DNA of 64,000 nucleotides from Roseivirga sp. UBA6061 (GTDB lineage Bacteria > Bacteroidota > Bacteroidia > Cytophagales > Cyclobacteriaceae). Under the pieces are notes generated by a model. It was not told the origin of the DNA. It did not search any database and saw only the letters and a program-made list of their open reading frames with translations. Of the stretch, positions 25,130 through 33,388 are shown piece by piece. The DNA is taken from assembly GCA_002427745.1 (NCBI GenBank), contig DIYF01000055.1, positions 1-64,000 on the forward strand, written 5' to 3'. Position numbers and translations under genes: made by a program. The first letter of the stretch is position 1. Each line of letters begins with the position of its first letter.

Positions 25130-27434
25130 CCCCTGGTCGATTATCGAAGAGGGTTTTGTTCCTGAGTATAACGAGATATCAGAGAGTATTTTCAGTATAG
25201 GAAATGGCATGTTCGGTGGACGTGCCAACTTTGAGGAGCAGTACTCCGGTGCTACCCTTCAGGGAAACTATGTAGCCGGTGTCTACTATCCTGATAAAAC
25301 GCGTGTAGGCTGGTGGAAAAACGGTTACCCAGAGTATTTCGCCAAGGTACTGAACGCTGCCAACTGGATTGGAATTAACATTGCTTTTGATGGAGAAGTG
25401 CTGGATCTGCATACAGCAGAAGTGACTGACTTTCGCAGAGAGCTGAATATGAAAGAAGGCTACCTGCAGCGTGCCTTTACGGCTAAGCTGGCCAGTGGCA
25501 AAGAAGTATCGGTGATTACTACCAGGTTTTGCAGCATGGCCCGTAACCGTATCGGAGCGATTGCCTACCAGGTTACTCCAATCAACTTTTCAGGTACCGT
25601 TACAGTGACACCTTCGGTTGATTTCGATGTCGTTAACTCAGACTCCAACTATGATGAAAAGTTCTGGGTGGAGCAGGTAAAGCAGGCTGATGTCGACTTC
25701 TCCTTTGTAACCGCCAGCACCAAGAAAACAGATTTCTGGGTATCAACCGGGATGAGCTTTAATATCGGTGGCGCCTGGAAGTCACAAGGAAGGACTATAG
25801 CAGACAAAGAAAAATACGTTGAGGTAACAGAAACGGGTACTGTCACGGAAGGTCAGGCTTTCACGATCTACAAGTACGCGGCCAATATCTCTTCTATGAA
25901 CTTCGATAAAGCCGTATTGGCTGAAGAATGTAAAAAGCAGGTAGAAGCAGCAGCAGCTACCGGTTTTGATGCCCTCATGGACGAGCAAAAGGCAATCTGG
26001 GCCTCTAACTGGGAAAAGAGTGATATCACGATTGACGGGGACGTTTCTTCCCAGCAGGGAATCCGCTTCAATATCTTCCAGCTCAACCAGACCTATACAG
26101 GTAAAGATGAGCGTCTGAATATTGGCCCCAAGGGCTTTACAGGGGAGAAATATGGCGGTAGTACGTATTGGGATACAGAAGCTTATTGTCTGCCTTTTTA
26201 CCTGGCCACCTCAGATCAGGAGGTAGCCCGCAACCTGGTGTTGTACCGCTATAAGCACCTGAGCAGAGCCATAGAGAATGCGGAGAAGCTGGGCTTCACC
26301 GATGGGGCGGCCCTTTACCCGATGGTGACCATGAATGGCGAGGAATGCCACAATGAGTGGGAGATCACATTTGAGGAAATCCACAGAAACGGAGCGATTG
26401 CCTATGCCATCTACGATTACATCAACTATCATGGCGATGAAGACTACCTGATCGATTATGGTCTGGAAGTACTGATCGGAATCTCGCGTTTCTGGTCACA
26501 ACGCGTACACTGGTCTAATGAAAAAGGCAAGTATGTGATGCTGGGAGTTACCGGGCCCAACGAGTACGAGAACAATGTGAATAACAACTGGTACACCAGC
26601 AAAATGGCGCTGTGGACCCTGAAATATACACTGGAAGGTCTTGAGAAGTATAAGGGCACAGAAAAGCTCAATGCGCTGCTCACCAGGCTGAACTTTAAAG
26701 GAGACAAAGAGACCACTAAATGGGAGCATATCCTGGAGCATATGTACCTTGGCTATGACGAGAAGCGTGGCGTCTTCCTCCAGCAGGATGGCTTCCTCGA
26801 TAAGGAACTGATCCCAACCAGCGAAATGAAGGCGGAAGATCGTCCAATCAACCAGAAGTGGTCTTGGGACAGGATTCTGCGTTCGTGCTACATCAAGCAG
26901 GCCGATACCCTTCAGGGGATCTACCTTTTTGAGGATGAGTTTGACATGGAAACCATTGCCAGAAACTTTGACTTCTACGAGCCGCTGACGGTGCATGAAT
27001 CTTCGCTTTCTCCCTGTGTACATGGTATCCTGGCATCTAAGCTGGGCAGAAAAGACAAGGCCTATGAAATGTACCTGCGTACAGCCCGCCTGGACCTTGA
27101 TGATTATAACAATGATACAGAAGATGGCTGTCATACCACTTCTATGGCCGGTACCTGGATGGCTTTTGCAAAGGGATTTGCAGGTATGCGTGTCAGATCG
27201 GGACAGTTGTACTTCAGCCCGTCACTGCCGGATGAGTGGGAAGGCTATAGTTTTAAGATCAAATTCCGTAACCGCAACCTGACCATCAGTGCTTCCAAAG
27301 AAAACGTCACTATCAAGAATGAATCAGGTCAATCATTCGACCTGTTCATCTTTGATAAGCAACATAGCATTGCCGGCAATGGAGAGGTGAGTGTAGCGAT
27401 GCAGGAGGCTTTTCCTACACGACCTGACAATTAA
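25107..27434 (+). CDS. GH65 alpha-glucoside phosphorylase (maltose phosphorylase-like)
   Basis: A 775-residue cytoplasmic GH65 enzyme. The general-acid motif is VTGPNEYENNVNNNWYT, and the phosphate-site and barrel marks are TVHESSLSPCVHGILASKLG, RLDLDDYNNDTEDGCHTTSM and AKGFAGMRV. GH65 phosphorylases split an alpha-linked disaccharide (maltose, trehalose, kojibiose, nigerose or glucosyl-rhamnose types) with phosphate, giving beta-glucose-1-phosphate and the other sugar. The linkage here cannot be decided by eye; maltose phosphorylase is the usual annotation in this gene setting. Oddly the neighbours are beta-glucan hydrolases. The ATG lies inside pgmB, and a strong terminator follows. Confidence 0.92.
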   Translation: MKNYIKHDPWSIIEEGFVPEYNEISESIFSIGNGMFGGRANFEEQYSGATLQGNYVAGVYYPDKTRVGWWKNGYPEYFAKVLNAANWIGINIAFDGEVLDLHTAEVTDFRRELNMKEGYLQRAFTAKLASGKEVSVITTRFCSMARNRIGAIAYQVTPINFSGTVTVTPSVDFDVVNSDSNYDEKFWVEQVKQADVDFSFVTASTKKTDFWVSTGMSFNIGGAWKSQGRTIADKEKYVEVTETGTVTEGQAFTIYKYAANISSMNFDKAVLAEECKKQVEAAAATGFDALMDEQKAIWASNWEKSDITIDGDVSSQQGIRFNIFQLNQTYTGKDERLNIGPKGFTGEKYGGSTYWDTEAYCLPFYLATSDQEVARNLVLYRYKHLSRAIENAEKLGFTDGAALYPMVTMNGEECHNEWEITFEEIHRNGAIAYAIYDYINYHGDEDYLIDYGLEVLIGISRFWSQRVHWSNEKGKYVMLGVTGPNEYENNVNNNWYTSKMALWTLKYTLEGLEKYKGTEKLNALLTRLNFKGDKETTKWEHILEHMYLGYDEKRGVFLQQDGFLDKELIPTSEMKAEDRPINQKWSWDRILRSCYIKQADTLQGIYLFEDEFDMETIARNFDFYEPLTVHESSLSPCVHGILASKLGRKDKAYEMYLRTARLDLDDYNNDTEDGCHTTSMAGTWMAFAKGFAGMRVRSGQLYFSPSLPDEWEGYSFKIKFRNRNLTISASKENVTIKNESGQSFDLFIFDKQHSIAGNGEVSVAMQEAFPTRPDN

Positions 27435-27456
27435 GGAATAGATTAAATAAATTCTC

Positions 27457-27496
27457 AGAGCCTTCTTTTGCCATGAGTGGTGAGAGAAGGCTTTTT
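27457..27496 (+). terminator. Rho-independent terminator of the glucan operon
   Basis: Stem AGCCTTCT (27459-27466) with AGAAGGCT (27485-27492), loop of 18 bases, running into TTTTT. It lies 25 bp after the GH65 stop and closes the kinase-mutase-phosphorylase unit. Confidence 0.8.
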
Positions 27497-27597
27497 ATTG
27501 GTGAAACTCTGGTTCCAGAGCAGACCCTGAAGAACTGTTTTTTTTATTTATCCTGGAGCAACAGAGCGACCTTTCCAAAGGGGGATAGCATCGTCCT

Positions 27598-28629
27598 TTA
27601 GTCAGACTTACTGATGAGGAGTACCAGGGCATTGTAAAGGCCTGCGCCTTTATAATTTGACTCGACTACCTGATTCAGCAAGCTCAGAAGTCGCTGTTTC
27701 CCGAGCCTGAGGTTTCTTTCTTTTATCCGTTGGATGCTGGCCAGGCAAATCTGGTCGTTCTGATCTCTGATACCGGATACTAAGCTGTGAAAAGCCATGT
27801 CAGACTCCTGGAATACATCCTGGCCTGGACGAAGGCCACCGAGAAATTCAGAAATGTCAGAACTGTCTGGTCTTGGATAAGCCCTTCTTACCAGGGTCAG
27901 GGTGGCATCATCTCTCTGATCTATTCTGTTTTTTTCGAAGAGATGAGTTATTGGCTTTTCAAAATCTATCTGATTGATGCTGTTAGTGATTTCCGCTTCG
28001 AAAGAGGCTGTAGATTCGATGAAACCATCGGTGGCCAGTATTATCCCGTCACCTGCTTCAAAAGAGTGTTCTTTAATGCTGATTTGACAGTTGCTTCTTC
28101 CCAGGTGATTGGTGATCAGGCTTCGACTGAAAACCTGGTCACCCGGACGGAGATTTTTAGTGGAAACAGAGGCCTGAGAGTCATCGTGACTGATCTGTAG
28201 GAGCTTGTTTTTCCGGTAGAAATAGATTCTTGAGTCGCCTAGCGAGAAATAGCGGATAAGGGTGCTGCCTCTCATCCATAAAACACCGCAAATGGTTGTT
28301 CCCAACCCATCACATTCACCTGCTTCACCAAGCAGGTCTTTGTTGACCTGAACGAGTGCTTCCCGCAAGAGCTTTTTGTTATCGGAATCATGGGTGAGGT
28401 GCTCTGCCACGTAGGTGGCCAGGTTTTCACAGGCAGTTTCTGAAGCTTTCCAGTCACAGGGGGTAGAACTGATACCATCAGCTACAAGGGCAAGAACATA
28501 ATCTGAGGCATCTACTGTCTTACAGAAATCTCCGTTTTTCTTTTTGCCCGGCTTGGCCAGGGATTTTGAAAAGATCAGATAGGGGTGTTGGGGCAGGTTT
28601 GTGTTCAAGGCTCTCAGTAATACGGACAA
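27598..28629 (-). CDS. PP2C-family serine/threonine protein phosphatase
   Basis: A 343-residue soluble phosphatase. PP2C motifs in order: KKNGDFCKTVD, VADGISSTP (metal-binding DG), CDGLGTTICGV, YFSLGDSRIYFYR, ILATDGFIEST and RDDATLTLV. The catalytic domain occupies residues ~10-240; the last ~100 residues form a helical tail unlike the family. It would dephosphorylate Ser/Thr phosphoproteins or serve in a RsbU-like switch. It is divergent from the hybrid histidine kinase with 127 bp between the starts, suggesting shared control with that signalling gene. It converges on the GH65 gene. Confidence 0.9.
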   Translation of the reverse strand: MSVLLRALNTNLPQHPYLIFSKSLAKPGKKKNGDFCKTVDASDYVLALVADGISSTPCDWKASETACENLATYVAEHLTHDSDNKKLLREALVQVNKDLLGEAGECDGLGTTICGVLWMRGSTLIRYFSLGDSRIYFYRKNKLLQISHDDSQASVSTKNLRPGDQVFSRSLITNHLGRSNCQISIKEHSFEAGDGIILATDGFIESTASFEAEITNSINQIDFEKPITHLFEKNRIDQRDDATLTLVRRAYPRPDSSDISEFLGGLRPGQDVFQESDMAFHSLVSGIRDQNDQICLASIQRIKERNLRLGKQRLLSLLNQVVESNYKGAGLYNALVLLISKSD

Positions 28630-28756
28630 AGTGACAAGTTGTTTCCAAAAGCCATGAACATATAGAGCCCTGGTTCGCTGCCAGTGGCGGGAATGCCTGT
28701 TTCAAAACCCAAGCTTTGTTAAAAAAACTACAAGACATTCATAAGCGAAACGTTGT

Positions 28757-31282
28757 TTGAGTATGCTATCTCAACCAGAAAAGAGCCTTCGCTTAAAGGT
28801 CTGGGCCACTATTTGTGTTACCCTGGCGATTGTTGTTGCCGCAGTAGTCTGGAGTAATAAGAGTTTCAATAAACTGACCGAATCTGTTGATAAACTCGGT
28901 CAGCCAAACCAGAAGATTACACTGATCAATAATATCCTGAGGGAGTTTGTTTCAGCAGAGAATGACGTGCAGCGTTATATCATATCGGGAGATTTAAAAT
29001 CAGCCAGAACTTACGAAAAGAAGGTAGATCAGACTCGAGAGAAGATCAGGGAACTGAAAGCTTACGTCAGAAAAGACAGCAGTCAATTGGCAAGGGTAGT
29101 ATCTCTGGAAGCCGTGGTTCAAAAGAAACTCGATCAGTTAAATCGCTTTCTGACACTGAAAAAGGAGCGCCAGGCAACCACCTTTACACAGTTGGCCCTG
29201 GACAAAATTGAAGCAAGTGCAGAAGATGGTGACAGGCCTTCTTCCGGGCAAAATAATAGTACCTCAGAGGAGCGGACTTCTGAGGATGAGCTGTGGAGCT
29301 CGTTACGCGAATGGTATGGAAAGACCGGAACGCCTTATGATACCGCCAACTGGTCTGGTGAAGACTTATTGGCCTACCTGGCAGATCCCAAATATCTAAC
29401 AAGTGATACCCAGTTCTTCAAAGATACCTTACTCTCCAGAATCAGAGCAATACTGTCGCAGACGGGAGATATGGAGCTCCAAATGCAGCAAAGACTGACT
29501 CAACGCGAATATCAGGTGCTGCTGCAAGGCAAGATTTTTATGGATGAAATACAGTCCATTATTGCCGAATTAGAGGCCAGTGAGCAAGAGTTTACCAGTA
29601 ACAGCCGCAATGAGGTGGCGGCCATAATCACCAACTCTACCAGGGTCATTCGTTTTATCGGGCTGGGAGGGCTCTCCATAGCCGTCTTCCTGCTGGTTCT
29701 AATCAGCAGGGATATTGTCCAGGCTTCATCTTTGAGACGTAAGCTGGAAGCATCCAGACTGAAGGCAGAAGCCCTGGGTAAGATGAAAGAGAGTTTTCTG
29801 GCCAATATGAGCCATGAGATCAGAACACCCCTGAACAGCATACTGGGTTTTGCCGGACTGATGAAGCGCACCCAACTCTCTCCCCACCAGCAAAACTATA
29901 TGAAGGCGGTGAGCAGCTCATCCGACTATCTCATGAAGCTGGTGAACGATATTCTGGATCATTCAAAAATTGAATCAGGTAAACTTGAGCTGGTCAGTAA
30001 AGCTTTTGCACCTCATGAGCTGGCAGAGGAGGCAAAGGCCATGTTCTTACTGATGGCAGAAAAAAAAGAACTCAACTTTGACGTGACTATTCAGGATGAT
30101 GTGCCGGATAGCCTGAGGGGAGATATCTTCAGGATTAAGCAAATCACGAATAACCTGCTGAGCAATGCCTTCAGATTCACTCACAATGGAACAGTTTCCC
30201 TTACCATAGGTGGAAGCTGGTTTAAAGAGGTCTTTTACCTTGATTTATCTGTATCAGATACGGGAATTGGTATAGAGCCTGACAGATTGGAACGGATCTT
30301 CGAGAGCTTCAGACAGGAAGATGCTTCAACCTCTGATTATTATGGAGGTACTGGTCTGGGGCTGAGCATCTGTAAACAGCTCTCGGAAGCCATGGGAGGG
30401 AGTATACAGGTGGTAAGCCGTAAAGGTGTAGGCACTACCTTTACGCTGAAGCTTCCATTGCAGAAGCCGGTATCAGAGATACACAACGGACCCGAAAGCT
30501 CCGAAAAGAAACAAAAGCATTATAAAGCAAAGGTGGTCATTGTGGAAGATGACCCCTGGAATGCGCTTTTGCTGGAAACACTTCTGAGGAAGAAGGTAAG
30601 CGAAGTGATAGTGTTTAAAAATCCCTTGCAAGCCAGAGAGTATGTAAAGGAGCATAAAGACCGGATTGACCTGTTGTTCACGGATATGAAAATGCCCGAA
30701 ATGACCGGGGATGAGCTTGCGAGAGCCTGTCGTGAAACGGGCTACCAGGCTCCGATAGTGCTTGTAACTGCCCATCTGTCAAAAAACAAAGAGGAGAGGT
30801 TAAGAGAGCTCGAGATTCAGGCAGTTTGTCATAAACCTTATGACGAACTCCGGATAGATGAATTACTGGAACACTTTTTAGATCCGATGAGTACTTGTGT
30901 ATCCTCAAAACTTCCGGATGAAATTAAAAACGATAATCCTCTGAACATTGATGGCATAAAGGCTTTTGCAGGAGATGATCCTGAGTTATTGGAGGAGCTG
31001 CTGGGCGAACTCATCAGCAATAACGAAAAGCAGGTAGAGCTTTTTGGAAAGCTACTGGCAGAGAAAAGGTGGTCAGAGATAGCTGATTTGGCGCATAAAA
31101 TGTCACCTTCTTATGATCACACGGGGATGCTCCATATCAGCGAGTCATTAAAAAGTATTGAACTCTACAGTGAGCTCGGCAACCATAAGCGGATTGAGGA
31201 GCTATGTATTGAAACCAAACCGATATTGGATATCTGCCTGCAGGATTTTAAGAAGCTCATGCTTCAATTCCATACTGCCTGA
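28757..31282 (+). CDS. Hybrid histidine kinase with receiver and HPt domains
   Basis: An 841-residue membrane phosphorelay protein. Membrane segments ~13-31 and ~297-317 frame a helical, polar extracytoplasmic sensor region of ~260 residues. Then come HisKA (NMSHEIRTPLNSILGFAG, phospho-acceptor His353), HATPase (NNLLSNAFRFT, SDTGIGIEPDR, GGTGLGLSICKQL), a receiver (~590-710; VIVEDDPWNALL, LFTDMKMPEMTGDE, CHKPYD) and a C-terminal HPt domain (IADLAHKMSPSYDHTG, His780). With all relay parts in one chain, the phosphate should go on to a separate receiver, most likely the convergent NtrC-type regulator. The 3' ends of the two genes overlap by 26 bp. Confidence 0.93.
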   Translation: MSMLSQPEKSLRLKVWATICVTLAIVVAAVVWSNKSFNKLTESVDKLGQPNQKITLINNILREFVSAENDVQRYIISGDLKSARTYEKKVDQTREKIRELKAYVRKDSSQLARVVSLEAVVQKKLDQLNRFLTLKKERQATTFTQLALDKIEASAEDGDRPSSGQNNSTSEERTSEDELWSSLREWYGKTGTPYDTANWSGEDLLAYLADPKYLTSDTQFFKDTLLSRIRAILSQTGDMELQMQQRLTQREYQVLLQGKIFMDEIQSIIAELEASEQEFTSNSRNEVAAIITNSTRVIRFIGLGGLSIAVFLLVLISRDIVQASSLRRKLEASRLKAEALGKMKESFLANMSHEIRTPLNSILGFAGLMKRTQLSPHQQNYMKAVSSSSDYLMKLVNDILDHSKIESGKLELVSKAFAPHELAEEAKAMFLLMAEKKELNFDVTIQDDVPDSLRGDIFRIKQITNNLLSNAFRFTHNGTVSLTIGGSWFKEVFYLDLSVSDTGIGIEPDRLERIFESFRQEDASTSDYYGGTGLGLSICKQLSEAMGGSIQVVSRKGVGTTFTLKLPLQKPVSEIHNGPESSEKKQKHYKAKVVIVEDDPWNALLLETLLRKKVSEVIVFKNPLQAREYVKEHKDRIDLLFTDMKMPEMTGDELARACRETGYQAPIVLVTAHLSKNKEERLRELEIQAVCHKPYDELRIDELLEHFLDPMSTCVSSKLPDEIKNDNPLNIDGIKAFAGDDPELLEELLGELISNNEKQVELFGKLLAEKRWSEIADLAHKMSPSYDHTGMLHISESLKSIELYSELGNHKRIEELCIETKPILDICLQDFKKLMLQFHTA

Positions 31283-32624
31283 TTTTATTATAGAGCGTTT
31301 TTCGGTCTATGTTTAATACCGCGGCAGCTTTACTCTTGTTATAGCGGGTTTGAGCCAAAGCATCCAGAATTGTCTCTTTTTCAATGCTATTGCGAACTGT
31401 TTTCAGGTCCTGGCTATCAGGTGTTTTTACTGAATCAGGTTTGTTTTGTGCGTAGCGTATGTCGTCAGGCAGTAGTTCCGGGGTAATCAAAGGACCATCA
31501 CAAAGCAGCACTGATCTTCTGATGATGTTACGCAGTTCGCGGAGGTTTCCGGGCCAGCTGTAGTCATTGAAAATCTCCAGAACCTCTTCACTCAGGGTAG
31601 GAGCCGCCTTATCCAGTTCCCGTGATGACAGCTCCAGAAAATGGTCAATAAAGGTAGGCAGGTCTTCCGTGATGCGCCTCAGGGCTGGTACGTGCAGCGA
31701 AAACTCATTGAGGCGATGGTACAGGTCCAGTCTGAAGCTGTCCTGGTTGATAGCTTTCTTCAGGCCTTCGTTGGTAGCTGCAATGATCCGTACATCTACT
31801 GAGATGTCATGATCACTCCCAATACGCCTGATTTTTCTTTCCTGGAGTGCTCTCAGAAGCTGAACCTGCACTTCGTAGGTAAGGTTTCCTATCTCATCCA
31901 GAAACAGCGTACCCGCTCCGGCACTTTCAAAAGCACCGGTTTTGTTATACAGAGCTCCTGTAAAAGCCCCTTTGACGTGTCCGAATAGCTCGCTTGCGGC
32001 CAGTTCTTTGGACAACGCTCCACAATCAATGGCAATAAAGGGCCCTTGTTTTCTGCTACTCTTTTCATGAAGCATACGGGCTGCGTATTCCTTGCCTGTA
32101 CCACTTTCGCCAAGAATCAGCACATTCATTTTTGTAGGAGCTACCCGGCCTATATGCTGCCAGAGTTCCTGTGCCTCAGGGCTCTGACCAATGATATAGT
32201 CAGGGGTAGAGGCTGAGGGAACTGCTTTGCTCGTGGAGGTGGAACTGACACCTGCTTCTTTACCCCTGGAAGCAATAGCCTTATTAACAAGTATCAGAAG
32301 TTCGCTGGGATTCAGCGGTTTGGTCACAAATTCATAGGCACCGAGCTGGATCGATTTCACAGCGGTTCTGATGTCTTTGTAATTGGTCATTAAAATAACA
32401 GGAAGCCTGCTGCTTTCAGCTTTTATCCTTTCAATGAGCCTGAGGCCATTAAGGTCGGGTAGTTTAAAATCGGTCAAGACCAGGTCGAAGATGTTTTTTT
32501 TGAGGGCTTCAAGAGCGGATTTTGAGGAGTGCACAGAAATGACCTCAAATTGATTTCGGTTTAGAAATACCGTTAGCATCTTGTTGAAAGACGGATCATC
32601 GTCTACTACCAGAATTTTGAACAT
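31257..32624 (-). CDS. NtrC-family sigma-54-dependent response regulator
   Basis: About 455 residues from the ATG at 32624 ([10 protein letters not shown]); an ATG 33 bp further up adds no family-like sequence. Receiver domain (phospho-acceptor in [15 protein letters not shown] at FVTKPLN), AAA+ domain with Walker A GESGTGKE, canonical sigma-54 contact loop GAFTGA ([16 protein letters not shown]), Walker [13 protein letters not shown]-finger region, and a Fis-type HTH at the end ([17 protein letters not shown]). It activates sigma-54 promoters on phosphorylation. It is convergent with and overlaps the hybrid kinase by 26 bp, the most likely donor. The transcript from its upstream neighbour is stopped by a terminator at 32659-32686. 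Confidence 0.93.
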   Translation of the reverse strand: MFKILVVDDDPSFNKMLTVFLNRNQFEVISVHSSKSALEALKKNIFDLVLTDFKLPDLNGLRLIERIKAESSRLPVILMTNYKDIRTAVKSIQLGAYEFVTKPLNPSELLILVNKAIASRGKEAGVSSTSTSKAVPSASTPDYIIGQSPEAQELWQHIGRVAPTKMNVLILGESGTGKEYAARMLHEKSSRKQGPFIAIDCGALSKELAASELFGHVKGAFTGALYNKTGAFESAGAGTLFLDEIGNLTYEVQVQLLRALQERKIRRIGSDHDISVDVRIIAATNEGLKKAINQDSFRLDLYHRLNEFSLHVPALRRITEDLPTFIDHFLELSSRELDKAAPTLSEEVLEIFNDYSWPGNLRELRNIIRRSVLLCDGPLITPELLPDDIRYAQNKPDSVKTPDSQDLKTVRNSIEKETILDALAQTRYNKSKAAAVLNIDRKTLYNKIRQYGIEA

Positions 32625-32658
32625 TTGGTTTGAGGTTAGCCAGTATAGACATAACACA

Positions 32659-32686
32659 AAAGGCCTAGCAAAATTGCTAAGCCTTT
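32659..32686 (-). terminator. Rho-independent terminator downstream of the PepSY-like gene
   Basis: Arms AAAGGCCTAGCAA and TTGCTAAGCCTTT pair over 13 positions with one mismatch and a 2-base centre. Read on the minus strand the hairpin runs into CCTTTTGTGTT. It separates the small secreted gene from the NtrC-type regulator start. Confidence 0.75.
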
Positions 32687-32723
32687 CTGTAAAAATGGGC
32701 CTGTTCAGATTAGGCTTCCTTCT

Positions 32724-33083
32724 TTAATCGTCAGTATCCACTTTCTCAGCATGAATAAACTTGCCTTCTTTGGTATACTGCACAGCCCATTTTTCCGGAC
32801 CATTGAGCAAAACAAACTCATAGAAAGTTTCTCCTTTTCTGATAAGATCCGATTCCTCATGCTTTATCACCTCATAGATCTTATCAATTTTAAGGTTCGC
32901 ATAGTCACTCTCATTAAAGGCTGTTTGCACCTGGTCCGGAAGTTCTTCCATTTCCTTCTCAGTCTTTTTATCCTGGGTCTGGATTACAGTGTCAGGTGTT
33001 TGCATACTTTCGGCTTTGACGATGGCTGTAGCCATGTAGCAAACACACAATACGGTTGAAATACCAAGCAGTAATTTTTTCAT
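32724..33083 (-). CDS. Small secreted PepSY-like (DUF2874-type) protein
   Basis: About 119 residues from the ATG at 33083 (MKKLLLGISTVLCVC), with signal peptide to about IVKAE. The mature part has a charged spacer and one PepSY-like unit: LPDQVQTAFNESDYANLKID, YEVIKHEE, FYEFVLLNGPEKWAVQYT and GKFIHAEKV. Such small periplasmic domains bind or inhibit proteins and are common in Bacteroidota. An upstream ATG at 33107 adds 8 residues. Its own terminator and a 305-bp upstream gap make it a single transcription unit; its nearness to the NtrC-type regulator suggests it may be a target. Confidence 0.7.
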   Translation of the reverse strand: MKKLLLGISTVLCVCYMATAIVKAESMQTPDTVIQTQDKKTEKEMEELPDQVQTAFNESDYANLKIDKIYEVIKHEESDLIRKGETFYEFVLLNGPEKWAVQYTKEGKFIHAEKVDTDD

Positions 33084-33388
33084 GATCTTTTTAATTTTGT
33101 TGTACATCTGATTTGATACTTCTATCAGACAAGATGATGCCGAAGTGCCAAGAGTGTTTGTAAGGGTTTGTTAGCCAGTTAATTATGGGGTTTGTCTGGC
33201 TTTGGAGAGTAGGGGGATAGTGTGAGGAATCGCCACATACTGTAGAAAAAATACACAGAAATACGGGGAGGAGTGAGTTGGTTTCAGAGTGTGGTTCAGC
33301 TTAGGTGTACGCCTTACCATAGCTGGATATGAACATACATGAGGGCAACAGGTTTTATAATTGTCATAGCTTAGTCGTTTATCCTTTT
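33084..33388. other. 305-bp divergent intergenic region
   Basis: Lies between the starts of the PepSY-like gene (minus) and the A2M-like gene (plus). No gene, strong hairpin or repeat seen. A sigma-54 -24-like TTGGCAC occurs on the minus strand at 33145-33151, but no GC stands at the required -12 distance. Confidence 0.5.

Noticed and set aside
26496..27134. 212-codon minus-strand frame in the GH65 gene
   Set aside because: Antisense shadow of a clearly coding GH65 region.
33140..33151. Minus-strand TTGGCACTTCGG as a sigma-54 promoter for the PepSY-like gene
   Set aside because: The -24 element is good, but 10 bases after GG there is TC rather than the required GC, so the -12 element is missing.
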